From contig CAVSZK010000019.1 of the NCBI GenBank assembly GCA_963732415.1, positions 62,001 to 126,000 of the forward strand: a stretch of DNA of 64,000 nt. The letters are read 5' to 3'. This DNA is from RPQJ01 sp963732415. GTDB lineage: Bacteria; Pseudomonadota; Gammaproteobacteria; Steroidobacterales; Steroidobacteraceae. This document shows positions 47,896 to 56,278 of this stretch, one piece after another. The notes beneath the pieces were generated by a model. That model had not been told where the DNA came from. It was given only the letters and a program-made list of their open reading frames with translations, and did not search any database. A program made the position numbers and the translations under genes. Every line of letters begins with the position of its first letter. Position 1 is the stretch's first letter.

Positions 47896-49388
47896 TGACT
47901 GAAGAAAGAACTGAGGTCGAGGTCAATCACCTGGTTGCCGAGAGGCGTGCCAAGCTCGCGCGTCTGCGGGAGCAGGGCAATGCGTTTCCCAACGACTTCC
48001 GCCGCGACTCGACCTCCGAGGAACTGCACGTCGGCTACGACGCCCATCCGCCCGAGTGGTTCGAGGCCAACCCGACGGTGGTGACGATCGCCGGCCGGAT
48101 GATGTTCAAGCGTGTGATGGGCAAGGCGAGCTTCGCCAAGCTCAAGGACCGGACCGGCCTGATGCAGGTTTTCCTGCAGCGCGACTCGCTGGGCGAGACC
48201 TACGAGGACTTCAAGGGTTGGGACGTCGGCGACGTGGTCGGCGCCGAGGGCACGCTCTTCAAGACGCGTACCGGGGAACTCTCGGTCCGCGTCGAGCGCC
48301 TGCGGCTGCTGGTCAAGTCACTGCGCCCGCTGCCCGACAAGTGGCATGGACTCTCCGACGTCGAGCAGCGCTACCGCCAGCGTTACGTCGACCTGATCGT
48401 CAACGACGACGCGCGGCAGGTGTTCATTGCACGCAATCGCATCGTGCAGTTCCTGCGCAGCTTCCTGGAAGCGCTCGACTTCATGGAGGTCGAGACGCCG
48501 ATGATGCAGGTCATTCCGGGCGGCGCCGTGGCCCGCCCGTTCGTGACCCACCACAACGCGCTCGACCTGGACATGTACCTGCGGATCGCGCCGGAGCTTT
48601 ACCTGAAGCGCCTGGTCGTCGGCGGCTTTGAGCGTGTCTACGAATTGAACCGCAATTTCCGTAACGAGGGATTGTCGACACAGCACAATCCCGAGTTCAC
48701 GATGCTCGAGCTGTACCAGGCCTATGCCGACTACCACGACCTGATGGACATGGTGGAGCGGATTTTCCAGGGCCTGGCGGATACGGTGGTGGGTGCGCGG
48801 CGGTTCGAATACCAGGGAGAGACCCTCGACTTCGGCGCTGCGTTCCGTCGCGTCACGATCGAGGACCTCGTCGTCGAGCACGTGGCTGGCTTCGATCGCT
48901 CGCGCATTCGGGACCTCGACTACCTGCGCGAGGTCTGCGGGCGACTCGGTATCCCGGTGAACGCCGCGGACGGTCCCGGCAAGCTGCAGGTAGAGATCTT
49001 CGACAGGACGGGCGAGCACCAACTGCGTCAGCCGACATTCGTGTACGCGTATCCTGCCGAAGTCTCCCCGCTCGCACGCCGCAATGACGACGACCCGTTC
49101 ATCACCGACCGCTTCGAATTCTTCGTCGGCGGTCGTGAGCTGGCGAACGGGTTCTCCGAGCTGAATGACCCCGAGGACCAGGCCGCGCGTTTCCGGGAGC
49201 AGGTGGCGCGCAAGAGCTCTGGTGACGAGGAGGCGATGTTCTACGACGCCGACTACGTGCGCGCGCTCGAGTACGGCCTGCCGCCCACCGCGGGCCTCGG
49301 CATCGGCGTGGACCGCATGGTGATGCTGTTCACGAACCAGCCCTCGATCCGCGACGTGCTGCTTTTCCCGCACATGCGCCCCGAATAG
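47895..49388 (+). CDS. lysS: Lysyl-tRNA synthetase, class II
   Basis: Charges tRNA-Lys. N-terminal OB fold (VTIAGRMMFKRVMGKASFAKL), then the class II core: motif 1 around FLRSFLEALDFMEVETPMM, motif 2 FERVYELNRNFRNEG, motif 3 PPTAGLGIGVDRMVML. 497 residues; ATG shares its A with the prfB stop (TAATG). Confidence 0.97.
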   Translation: MTEERTEVEVNHLVAERRAKLARLREQGNAFPNDFRRDSTSEELHVGYDAHPPEWFEANPTVVTIAGRMMFKRVMGKASFAKLKDRTGLMQVFLQRDSLGETYEDFKGWDVGDVVGAEGTLFKTRTGELSVRVERLRLLVKSLRPLPDKWHGLSDVEQRYRQRYVDLIVNDDARQVFIARNRIVQFLRSFLEALDFMEVETPMMQVIPGGAVARPFVTHHNALDLDMYLRIAPELYLKRLVVGGFERVYELNRNFRNEGLSTQHNPEFTMLELYQAYADYHDLMDMVERIFQGLADTVVGARRFEYQGETLDFGAAFRRVTIEDLVVEHVAGFDRSRIRDLDYLREVCGRLGIPVNAADGPGKLQVEIFDRTGEHQLRQPTFVYAYPAEVSPLARRNDDDPFITDRFEFFVGGRELANGFSELNDPEDQAARFREQVARKSSGDEEAMFYDADYVRALEYGLPPTAGLGIGVDRMVMLFTNQPSIRDVLLFPHMRPE

Positions 49389-49408
49389 CGGCTCCGCGGG
49401 CGTCGCCC

Positions 49409-50284
49409 TTGGGCAACCTGCAGCTGTTCGCCGCCTGCGTCGCCATCTGGGGCTCGACCTGGCTCGCGATCAAGTTCCAGCTCGGCGTCGTCGCGCCCGA
49501 GGCGAGCGTCGCGTACCGCTTCCTGCTGGCATCGCTGCTGCTGTTCGCGTACTGCCGCGCGAGGGGACTGTCGCTGCGGTTCTCTCGGCGCGACCAGGCC
49601 TGGATCGTGCTGCAGGGCCTGCTGATGTTCGGTGCGAGCTACGTGTTCGTGTATTTCGCCGAGCAGCACCTCGCGTCGGGCCTGGTCGCCGTCGGCTACT
49701 CGGCGAGTCCGCTGCTTGGAATGCTGGGGCTGCGGCTGTTCTTCGGCACGCCGATGACCGCGCGGGTGGCGACCGGTTCGCTGCTCGGTATCTGCGGCAT
49801 TGCGCTGGTATTTGCGCCGGAAATCGCTCGGGCCGGCGTTTCGGCTCCCCCGCTGGGCATCGTGTTCACGGTCCTGTCGGTAGTGCTGTCCTCGCTCGGC
49901 AGCCTGGTCGCGCACCGGAATCACGACCGTGGCATCCCGATCTGGCAGAACATGGCGTTCGGAATGCTCTACGGCGCTGGCTTCGCGGCGCTGCTGAATC
50001 TCGTGGCCGGGAACTCGTTTGCGTTCGAGGCGACGCATGCGTACGTGCTGTCGCTGCTGTATCTCGCGGTGTTCGGCTCGATCCTGGCCTTCGCCGGTTA
50101 CCTCACGCTGATAGGGCGCATCGGTGCTGCGCGCGCCAGCTACGTTGGCGTCATGGTGCCGGTCATCGCGCTGGCGGTGTCCGCCGTGTTCGAGGGATTC
50201 CAGTGGCAGTTGCTGACCTGGGTCGGGATGGCGGTTGCGGTGGTCGGTAACGTGCTGGTGCTGCGCACCGCCGCGCGCCGCTGA
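49409..50284 (+). CDS. EamA-family transporter
   Basis: Ten-span drug/metabolite transporter superfamily permease, 291 residues, with two EamA repeats; the first begins LFAACVAIWGSTWLAIKFQ and the second near LGIVFTVLSVVLSSLGSLVA. Substrate unknown. Start assumed at TTG 49409, 20 bp after lysS; no ATG lies near the first span. It converges with ygfZ, both stops lying in a GCTGAGC-T-GCTCAGC inverted repeat (50280-50294). Confidence 0.85.
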   Translation: MGNLQLFAACVAIWGSTWLAIKFQLGVVAPEASVAYRFLLASLLLFAYCRARGLSLRFSRRDQAWIVLQGLLMFGASYVFVYFAEQHLASGLVAVGYSASPLLGMLGLRLFFGTPMTARVATGSLLGICGIALVFAPEIARAGVSAPPLGIVFTVLSVVLSSLGSLVAHRNHDRGIPIWQNMAFGMLYGAGFAALLNLVAGNSFAFEATHAYVLSLLYLAVFGSILAFAGYLTLIGRIGAARASYVGVMVPVIALAVSAVFEGFQWQLLTWVGMAVAVVGNVLVLRTAARR

Positions 50285-50289
50285 GCTGC

Positions 50290-51216
50290 TCAGCCGCTCA
50301 CGGTGCCCGCGACCGGGTAGGGCAGCTCAACCGGTTCCGCCGTCCGGCCGTCTTCGGCAAGCAGCTGCGATCCGCGCGCCTCGAGGCTGGTGACGGCCAG
50401 CAGGCGCACGCCGTCGCCCCGTGCCGACGACAGCAGGATCTCGGCGACCTTCGTCCCGTCGCGATACAGGCCCGCCTGCGGGGCGGGCGCCGCGCCAGGC
50501 GGCAGCCTGTAGCCCAGCAGCCTGCGCTTGATGCGGCCGAGGTGCTGGGTTCGCGCCACGATCTCCTGCCCGGTGTAGCAGCCCTTGGTGAAACTGATCG
50601 CATCGAGCAGGTCGAGATTCAACATCTGCGGCACGAAGGCTCCCGAGGTCTCAGCGAACACCTGTGGCAGCCCATCTGCAATGTCCATCGCCAGCCATTC
50701 CTCCTGCACATGACGGCCGGCAGCGATCGGCGCGACATCGGTCAATGCTGCTGCGGCCTCCGCTGGCATCGCGACCACCCAGCGGCGCCGGGCATAGTGG
50801 AATGCGATGACCGTGCCCGCAGGCGTGTCCGGAACAGGCGACGACGCAGGGGTCCCCTCCCGACGGCCCGATTCACCGCCGTCCGGCCCGGTCCAGACCA
50901 CCTGCAGTTCGTCCGCGATCCGCAGCTGCACCTTCGAGCGCAGCACGAACCGACGCAGCAGCGAGTGGACCGGTTCGAGGAGCTCGGTTGGGAGCAGGGC
51001 GTGGACGGTCCCGTCAACCAGGCGAAGTCGCAGCAGGGCGACCACCCGACCCTGGGGCGTATTCAGCGCTGCGAGCTGTGTCCGGCCGTCCGCGAGCAGG
51101 CGCACGTCGCTGGAGAGCTGGCCCTGCAGGAATCCGAGCGCGTCCGGCCCGCTGATGCTGAGCACTCCCAGGAATGGCAGTGGGGTCGGGGGGATGGAAT
51201 CAGGCGGCTTGTTCAT
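50290..51216 (-). CDS. ygfZ: Folate-binding Fe-S assembly protein YgfZ
   Basis: Tetrahydrofolate-dependent protein that aids assembly or repair of some Fe-S enzymes. GcvT-like fold: FLQGQLSSDVRLLADGRTQ near the N-terminus and the signature KGCYTGQEIVARTQHLG with the conserved Cys. 308 residues. It diverges from the sdh locus by 116 bp; in many gammaproteobacteria ygfZ lies beside sdhE/ygfX, and succinate dehydrogenase carries three Fe-S clusters. Confidence 0.9.
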   Translation of the reverse strand: MNKPPDSIPPTPLPFLGVLSISGPDALGFLQGQLSSDVRLLADGRTQLAALNTPQGRVVALLRLRLVDGTVHALLPTELLEPVHSLLRRFVLRSKVQLRIADELQVVWTGPDGGESGRREGTPASSPVPDTPAGTVIAFHYARRRWVVAMPAEAAAALTDVAPIAAGRHVQEEWLAMDIADGLPQVFAETSGAFVPQMLNLDLLDAISFTKGCYTGQEIVARTQHLGRIKRRLLGYRLPPGAAPAPQAGLYRDGTKVAEILLSSARGDGVRLLAVTSLEARGSQLLAEDGRTAEPVELPYPVAGTVSG

Positions 51217-51295
51217 TGTGCTGGCGGCATTCTACGTGGCCCGGGCCACGGTATCGTGATCCGCCGGTCCCGAGCACGTCAGGACTCTGATCCGC

Positions 51296-51311
51296 AAGGC
51301 AAATTTGCCTT
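51296..51311. repeat. Perfect 16-bp palindrome upstream of the sdh genes
   Basis: AAGGCAAATTTGCCTT, a perfect inverted repeat without a spacer, centred 29 bp before the first ATG of the SdhAF4 gene and between divergent ygfZ and sdh. It is followed by TGTTTTC. The uninterrupted symmetry and A+T core suggest a dimeric regulator site rather than a terminator. Confidence 0.5.
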
Positions 51312-51332
51312 TGTTTTCAAGATGGTGAATGA

Positions 51333-51524
51333 ATGATGGATCTGGCAGACTTCACGGCTGTGTCAAAGATTGCACCGCAAGAAAAACGACCCGAACCCCA
51401 GCCACCCCAGCCTGCCAGCGGGACACCGGAGGCGGCGACGCCTCCCGAGGTCGGCGGCCGCGACGGCCCTGAGCCAACCCGCTTTGGGGACTGGGAAAAA
51501 GCCGGGCGCTGCATCGATTTCTAG
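51333..51524 (+). CDS. Succinate dehydrogenase assembly factor 4 (DUF1674)
   Basis: 63-residue protein. The low-complexity Pro/Glu-rich N-terminal half is followed by the SdhAF4/Sdh8 C-terminal signature GPEPTRFGDWEKAGRCIDF. In eukaryotes this factor protects flavinated SdhA before it joins SdhB; the same role is inferred here from its place 25 bp before sdhC. Two adjacent ATGs (51333, 51336) could start it. Easily missed because of size. Confidence 0.85.
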   Translation: MMDLADFTAVSKIAPQEKRPEPQPPQPASGTPEAATPPEVGGRDGPEPTRFGDWEKAGRCIDF

Positions 51525-51549
51525 CGGCCGGTCCAGGAGGTAAGCGAGC

Positions 51550-51945
51550 ATGGCCCAGCGCGAACGGCCCTTGTCCCCGTTCATGCAGTACCGTTGGCAG
51601 TACACCAACACCACGTCGATCCTGCACCGGATCACGGGCGTGCTGCTCAGCGTCGGCTTCCTGGTGCTGGTCTACTGGCTGTCCGCCCTGGCCGGTGGCC
51701 CGGAGCGCTACGCGCGCGCCATGGACTGCCTCGGTTCTCCGCTGGGCCAGGTCACGCTTGGCGGCGCGCTGCTGGCATTCTGCTTTCACCTGCTGAACGG
51801 CGTGCGGCACCTGTTCTTCGACGCGGGCGTTGGCTTCGAGCGTGCGACAGCACTTCGCAGCGCCCGCGCGGTTTGGGTGCTGGCCGTGGTGCTGGCAGCG
51901 ATCGGCTGGGTCGCGCTGCGCCATTCGCTCGGGGGTGGCACATGA
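51550..51945 (+). CDS. sdhC: Succinate dehydrogenase cytochrome b556 subunit
   Basis: Membrane anchor binding heme b and ubiquinone. 131 residues, three spans; signatures NTTSILHRITGVLLSVGF and the heme-ligand region HLLNGVRHLFFD. GGAGG upstream (51537-51541) supports the ATG. It overlaps sdhD by 4 bp. Confidence 0.95.
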   Translation: MAQRERPLSPFMQYRWQYTNTTSILHRITGVLLSVGFLVLVYWLSALAGGPERYARAMDCLGSPLGQVTLGGALLAFCFHLLNGVRHLFFDAGVGFERATALRSARAVWVLAVVLAAIGWVALRHSLGGGT

Positions 51946-52328
51946 GCCTCAGGAGCCCGCTCGGTCGCGTACTCGGCTTCGGGTCCGCCAAGGGAGGATC
52001 GGCGCACTGGTTTTCGCAGCGCGTGACGGGCATGGCCCTGGTGCTGCTGGGCTCGTGGTTCGTCCTCTCGCTTGCCTGCCTCGGCGGCGCATCGTACGAA
52101 CACGCCTCGCAGTGGCTCGGCTCACCGGTCAGTACGGCGATGATGGTGCTGCTGGTCGTCGTCGCAGCCTGGCACGCAGTCCTTGGGCTGCAGGTGGTCG
52201 TCGAAGACTACATTTCTTCGAGTGATATCCGCACGCTGGTCCTGGTTGCAGTCAAGTTCGCGCTGGTTGCGGCCGCCGTCTTCGGCGTGCTGGCCGTGCT
52301 GCGCATCGCCTTCGGAGTCGCTGCATGA
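51942..52328 (+). CDS. sdhD: Succinate dehydrogenase membrane anchor subunit
   Basis: Second membrane anchor, 128 residues with three spans. HWFSQRVTGMALVLLG and the family phrase HAVLGLQVVVEDYI (heme and quinone side) are visible. Overlaps sdhC and sdhA by 4 bp each. Confidence 0.93.
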   Translation: MSLRSPLGRVLGFGSAKGGSAHWFSQRVTGMALVLLGSWFVLSLACLGGASYEHASQWLGSPVSTAMMVLLVVVAAWHAVLGLQVVVEDYISSSDIRTLVLVAVKFALVAAAVFGVLAVLRIAFGVAA

Positions 52329-54109
52329 GCGAGTACAGTTTCACGGACCACACCTATGACGTCGTCGTGGTCGGCGCCGGCGGTGCGGGATTGCGCGCCA
52401 CCTTCGGGCTCGCCGAGGCGGGTCTTTCCACTGCCTGCATCACCAAGGTGTTTCCCACCCGCAGCCACACGGTTGCCGCGCAGGGTGGCATCAGTGCCGC
52501 GCTCGGCAACATGGGCGAGGACGACTGGCGCTTCCACTTCTACGACACCATCAAGGGCTCGGACTGGCTCGGTGACCAGGACGCCATCGAGTTCATGTGC
52601 AAAGAGGCGCCAGCCGCGATCCTGGAACTGGAGCACTACGGTCTGCCGTTCTCGCGCACCGAGGACGGAAAGATCTACCAGCGCCCGTTCGGCGGCATGA
52701 CGACCCACTACGGCAAGGGTGTCGCGCAACGCACCTGCGCGGCCGCCGACCGCACCGGCCACGCGATGCTGCACACGCTCTACCAGCAGTCGCTGAAGCA
52801 CGAGGCGCGTTTCTTCGTCGAGTACTTCGCAATCGACCTTATCATGGAGGACGGTGAGTGCCGTGGCGTGGTCGCGCTCGACATGGCGAGCGGCACGCTG
52901 CACCGATTCCGGGCGCACAAGGTGATTCTCGCGACCGGCGGCTACGGGCGCGCGTTCTTCTCCTGTACGTCGGCGCACACCTGCACCGGCGACGGCGGCG
53001 GCATGGTGCTGCGCGCCGGCCTGCCGCTGCAGGACATGGAGTTCGTGCAGTTCCACCCGACCGGCATCTACGGCGCCGGATGCCTGATCACCGAGGGTTC
53101 GCGCGGCGAGGGCGGTTACCTGACCAATTCCGCGGGCGAGCGCTTCATGGAACGCTACGCACCCAATGCGAAGGATCTCGCCTCGCGCGACGTCGTGAGC
53201 CGCTCGATGACCATCGAGATCCGGGAAGGCCGCGGCGTCGGACCCGAAAAGGACCACATCCACCTGCACCTCGAGCACCTCGGCGCCGAGGTTATCCATG
53301 AGCGCCTGCCGGGCATCGCCGAGACCGCACGCATCTTCGCGGGCGTGGACGTCACGAAGCAGCCGATCCCGGTGCTGCCCACCGTGCACTACAACATGGG
53401 AGGAATTCCCTGCAACGTGCACGGCGAAGTCGTCGCACCGAAGTCGGGCAACCCGGATGCGGTGGTGCCCGGCCTGATGGCGATCGGCGAGGCCGCGTGC
53501 GTGTCCGTGCACGGCGCGAATCGGCTCGGTTCGAACTCGTTGCTCGACATCGTGGTATTCGGCCGTGAGGCCGCGCACCAGTGCGCGCGTACGCTCAAGC
53601 CAGGCACGGCTCACAAGCCCCTGGCAAAAGATGCCGGCGAATTCGCAGTCGGCCGGCTCGACTGCTTCCGCAACGCGAAGGGCAAGCGCCGCACCGCGGA
53701 GATCCGCCTCAACATGCAGCGCGTGATGCAGAACCACGCGGCCGTCTTCCGCACCGGCGAAACGCTGTCCGAGGGCGTAACCAAGCTCGGCGCGGTAGTC
53801 GAGTCGTTCGCGGAAGTGCAGGTGAGCGACCGCTCGCTGGTCTGGAACACCGACCTCATCGAGACGCTCGAACTCGACAACCTGCTCGGGCAGGCCGTCG
53901 CAACCATGCACTCGGCGGAAAACCGCAAGGAAAGCCGCGGTGCGCACGCGCGGGAAGACTTCAAGGATCGTAACGACCACGAATGGCTGAAGCACACGCT
54001 GGCGTGGGTTGATGCCGCGGGGTCGGTGCGGATCGACTACCGCCCGGTGCACCTGAACACGCTGACCACCGACGTCGAGGCCGTCCCGCCGAAGGCGCGG
54101 GTTTACTAG
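52325..54109 (+). CDS. sdhA: Succinate dehydrogenase flavoprotein subunit
   Basis: Oxidises succinate to fumarate in the TCA cycle. FAD site VVVGAGGAGLRATFGLAEAG, covalent-FAD histidine H48 in RSHTVAAQGGISAALG, substrate and active-site region QFHPTGIYGAGCLITEGSRG, and SVHGANRLGSNSLLD. 594 residues. FAD attachment is expected to need SdhE, encoded at 54920-55174. Confidence 0.97.
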   Translation: MSEYSFTDHTYDVVVVGAGGAGLRATFGLAEAGLSTACITKVFPTRSHTVAAQGGISAALGNMGEDDWRFHFYDTIKGSDWLGDQDAIEFMCKEAPAAILELEHYGLPFSRTEDGKIYQRPFGGMTTHYGKGVAQRTCAAADRTGHAMLHTLYQQSLKHEARFFVEYFAIDLIMEDGECRGVVALDMASGTLHRFRAHKVILATGGYGRAFFSCTSAHTCTGDGGGMVLRAGLPLQDMEFVQFHPTGIYGAGCLITEGSRGEGGYLTNSAGERFMERYAPNAKDLASRDVVSRSMTIEIREGRGVGPEKDHIHLHLEHLGAEVIHERLPGIAETARIFAGVDVTKQPIPVLPTVHYNMGGIPCNVHGEVVAPKSGNPDAVVPGLMAIGEAACVSVHGANRLGSNSLLDIVVFGREAAHQCARTLKPGTAHKPLAKDAGEFAVGRLDCFRNAKGKRRTAEIRLNMQRVMQNHAAVFRTGETLSEGVTKLGAVVESFAEVQVSDRSLVWNTDLIETLELDNLLGQAVATMHSAENRKESRGAHAREDFKDRNDHEWLKHTLAWVDAAGSVRIDYRPVHLNTLTTDVEAVPPKARVY

Positions 54110-54121
54110 AGTCGTCCAGCC

Positions 54122-54904
54122 ATGGCCCAATTCAAGCTTCCCGAGAATTCGCGCGTCCGTCCGGGCAGGAATCATCCTGCGCCGCCGGGCGCACAGGACG
54201 TCCGTACTTTCCGCATCTACCGCTTCGATCCGGATTCGGGCGACAACCCGCGACTCGATTCATACGAGGTTGACATGGGCGCCTGCGGCCCGATGGTTCT
54301 CGACGCGCTGATCAAGATCAAGAATGAGGTCGACCCGACACTCACATTCCGCCGCTCCTGTCGCGAGGGGATCTGCGGGTCCTGCGCGATGAACATCGAC
54401 GGCGTCAACACGCTCGCCTGCACCAAGGCGAGCAGCGAGATCACCGGCGACGTGAAGATCTACCCGCTGCCGCACATGCCGGTCATCAAGGACCTGGTGC
54501 CGGACCTGACCAACTTCTACGCGCAGTACGCCTCGGTGAAGCCCTGGCTGCAGACGCGCACAGCGCCGCCTCCGGACCGTGAGCGGCTGCAGTCGAAGGA
54601 AGACCAGGAAAAGATCGACCGCCCGTCGGCCTGCATCCTCTGCGCCTGCTGCTCGACCAGTTGCCCGTCGTACTGGTGGAACAGCGACCGCTACCTGGGG
54701 CCTGCCGCGCTGCTCGCCGCCTACCGCTGGATCATCGACACCCGCGACGAGGCCACCGGCGAGCGCCTGGATGAACTGGAGGATCCGTTCCGCCTGTATC
54801 GCTGCCACACGATCATGAACTGCGCCGAAGCCTGTCCGAAGGACCTGAATCCGGCCCGGGCTATCGCCGAGATCAAGAAGCTCGTTGCAGAGCGGCAGTA
54901 CTGA
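54122..54904 (+). CDS. sdhB: Succinate dehydrogenase iron-sulfur subunit
   Basis: Carries electrons from FAD to quinone. [2Fe-2S] ligands in SCREGICGSCAMN and the later LAC; [4Fe-4S] in CILCACCSTSCPS; [3Fe-4S] in CHTIMNCAEACPKDLNP. 260 residues, about 20 longer than E. coli because of an N-terminal extension. 12 bp after sdhA, 15 bp before sdhE. Confidence 0.97.
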   Translation: MAQFKLPENSRVRPGRNHPAPPGAQDVRTFRIYRFDPDSGDNPRLDSYEVDMGACGPMVLDALIKIKNEVDPTLTFRRSCREGICGSCAMNIDGVNTLACTKASSEITGDVKIYPLPHMPVIKDLVPDLTNFYAQYASVKPWLQTRTAPPPDRERLQSKEDQEKIDRPSACILCACCSTSCPSYWWNSDRYLGPAALLAAYRWIIDTRDEATGERLDELEDPFRLYRCHTIMNCAEACPKDLNPARAIAEIKKLVAERQY

Positions 54905-54919
54905 GCCGGGGGTGGCACC

Positions 54920-55174
54920 ATGGCGCCCGTACAGGCCGAGGAGTATTCGCGGCTACGCTGGCGCTGCCGTCGCGGCATGCGGGAACTCGACGAGTTGCTC
55001 ACGCGCTACCTCGAGCGGGACTACCGGCAGGCGGCGCCATGCGAACGCGAGGCATTCGGACGCATTCTCGACCTGCAGGACCCCGAGATCTTCGGTTATC
55101 TTCTGGGGCGTACGGTCCCGGAGGACGTTTCTCTGCACCATGTCATCGCAAGGATCCGACGCGTTGAGGATTGA
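54920..55174 (+). CDS. sdhE: FAD assembly factor SdhE
   Basis: Small helical protein that promotes covalent FAD attachment to SdhA (earlier names YgfY, CptB). 84 residues with the diagnostic RRGMRELDELL (RGxxE) motif. Directly after sdhB, and overlapped at its end by the ygfX-like gene. Confidence 0.93.
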   Translation: MAPVQAEEYSRLRWRCRRGMRELDELLTRYLERDYRQAAPCEREAFGRILDLQDPEIFGYLLGRTVPEDVSLHHVIARIRRVED

Positions 55175-55586
55175 ACTCAGGCCCTGGCTGGTCGCGGATC
55201 GCGTGGCCGCGGGCCTGGCGGTCTGCTGCGCACTGCTGATCTTGGCAGTCGGCTGGCGTTACCCGGACCCCCAGCCCTGGCTTGGGGTGGCGGCAGTAGT
55301 GCTGCTCGTTGCCTGGCTCTGGTACCGCAGCACGCGCGCGGCCGGTGTGACCGGCCTGTCGGTGGGCCCGGACGGCCGCTGGCTCACGTTTTTCGAGGAC
55401 GGCAGTGCACTCCCGTCGGAGGTGCTGGGCGGCACTCGGCTGCTGGGCCGCACGGTTGCGCTGCGCTGGCGGGCGGGACGGGGGGGCGTGCGCCAGGCAT
55501 GGCTCACGCCCTGGGATGTCCCGGAGGCGCAGTTGCGTGAGCTGCGCGTGCGGCTTCGCGCGGCCGCGTGCAGGGACCGCGCGTGA
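55140..55586 (+). CDS. YgfX-like membrane protein
   Basis: 148 residues: a short N-terminus (LRIELRPWLVADR), a membrane hairpin (AAGLAVCCALLILAVGW and LGVAAVVLLVAWLWY), then a soluble domain. This fits YgfX/CptA, which pairs with SdhE/YgfY in many gammaproteobacteria and has been reported as a toxin acting on FtsZ/MreB. ATG 55140 overlaps sdhE by 35 bp; TTG 55164 is a possible shorter start. Confidence 0.7.
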   Translation: MSSQGSDALRIELRPWLVADRVAAGLAVCCALLILAVGWRYPDPQPWLGVAAVVLLVAWLWYRSTRAAGVTGLSVGPDGRWLTFFEDGSALPSEVLGGTRLLGRTVALRWRAGRGGVRQAWLTPWDVPEAQLRELRVRLRAAACRDRA

Positions 55587-55621
55587 CGGCGCCCCGTTTT
55601 CTGGGGCTCCCCAACCAGCAA

Positions 55622-56269
55622 ATGTCGAACTTTCCCCCCTCTGACGGGTCTATCCAGTCGCACGAGACTCGGGGCGACGATGCCCGGCCCGCATCCGGCG
55701 TCGAGCAGAGCGATCTCGAACTCGTCAGGCGTGCACAGCGGGGCGAACGCGGGGCGTTCGACCTGCTGGTGCTCAGGTACCAGCACAAGGTTGTGAAGCT
55801 CGTGGCGCGGCTGTTGCGTGACCGGACCGAGGCGGAGGACGTGGCACAGGAGGCTTTCGTGAAGGCCTACCGGGCTCTCGGTTCGTTTCGCGGCGACAGC
55901 GCCTTTTACACATGGCTCTACCGAATAGCAGTCAACACAGCCAGGAATGCGCTTGCCTCGCGGCAGCGACGTCCGCTGCAGTACGAGGCGGGCTTGAGCG
56001 AGGGCGAACAGGCGGCGGTCGATTCACGCATGCGCCACGTGGACACGCCCGAGGCCAACGCGCTGTCGGACGAGATTCACGAAACCGTGAATCGCGCCAT
56101 CGGCGACCTGCCGGAGGACCTGCGGACGGCCATCGTCCTGCGCGAGGTCGAGGGGCTGAGTTACGAGGAGATTGCGGCCGCGATGGACTGTCCGGTCGGC
56201 ACGGTGCGTTCGAGGATTTTCCGGGCCCGGGAAGCGATAGATCGCATTCTTTCGCCCCTGATTGATTGA
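55622..56269 (+). CDS. rpoE: Extracytoplasmic sigma factor sigma-E
   Basis: Envelope-stress sigma factor. Region 2 (GAFDLLVLRYQHKVVKLV, SFRGDSAFYTWLYRIAVNTA) and region 4 (LREVEGLSYEEIAAAMDCP then VGTVRSRIFRAREAID) are nearly identical to E. coli RpoE. 215 residues from ATG 55622, about 20 longer at the N-terminus than E. coli. First gene of rpoE-rseABC. Its targets would include bamA, skp, lpx genes and rseP elsewhere in this window. Confidence 0.96.
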   Translation: MSNFPPSDGSIQSHETRGDDARPASGVEQSDLELVRRAQRGERGAFDLLVLRYQHKVVKLVARLLRDRTEAEDVAQEAFVKAYRALGSFRGDSAFYTWLYRIAVNTARNALASRQRRPLQYEAGLSEGEQAAVDSRMRHVDTPEANALSDEIHETVNRAIGDLPEDLRTAIVLREVEGLSYEEIAAAMDCPVGTVRSRIFRAREAIDRILSPLID

Positions 56270-56278
56270 GTCGAAAAC

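Noticed and set aside
50280..50294. GCTGAGC-T-GCTCAGC as a bidirectional terminator between the EamA gene and ygfZ
   Set aside because: The single-base loop cannot form a normal hairpin and no T-tract follows on either strand; it includes the eamA stop codon and ends just before the ygfZ stop shares its region, so it may be chance.
52208..54175. 655-codon open frame on the minus strand opposite sdhD/sdhA
   Set aside because: It mirrors sdhA, which has all family motifs; long antisense frames are normal in DNA with G/C at third positions. The translation is rich in Arg, His, Val and Asp without domains.
55627..55653. GAACTT followed 16 bp later by TCTAT near the rpoE start, as a sigma-E autoregulatory promoter
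   Set aside because: The -10 match is poor (consensus TCTGA or TCAAA) and the site lies after the chosen rpoE ATG. A TCTGA nearby has the wrong 8-bp spacing.
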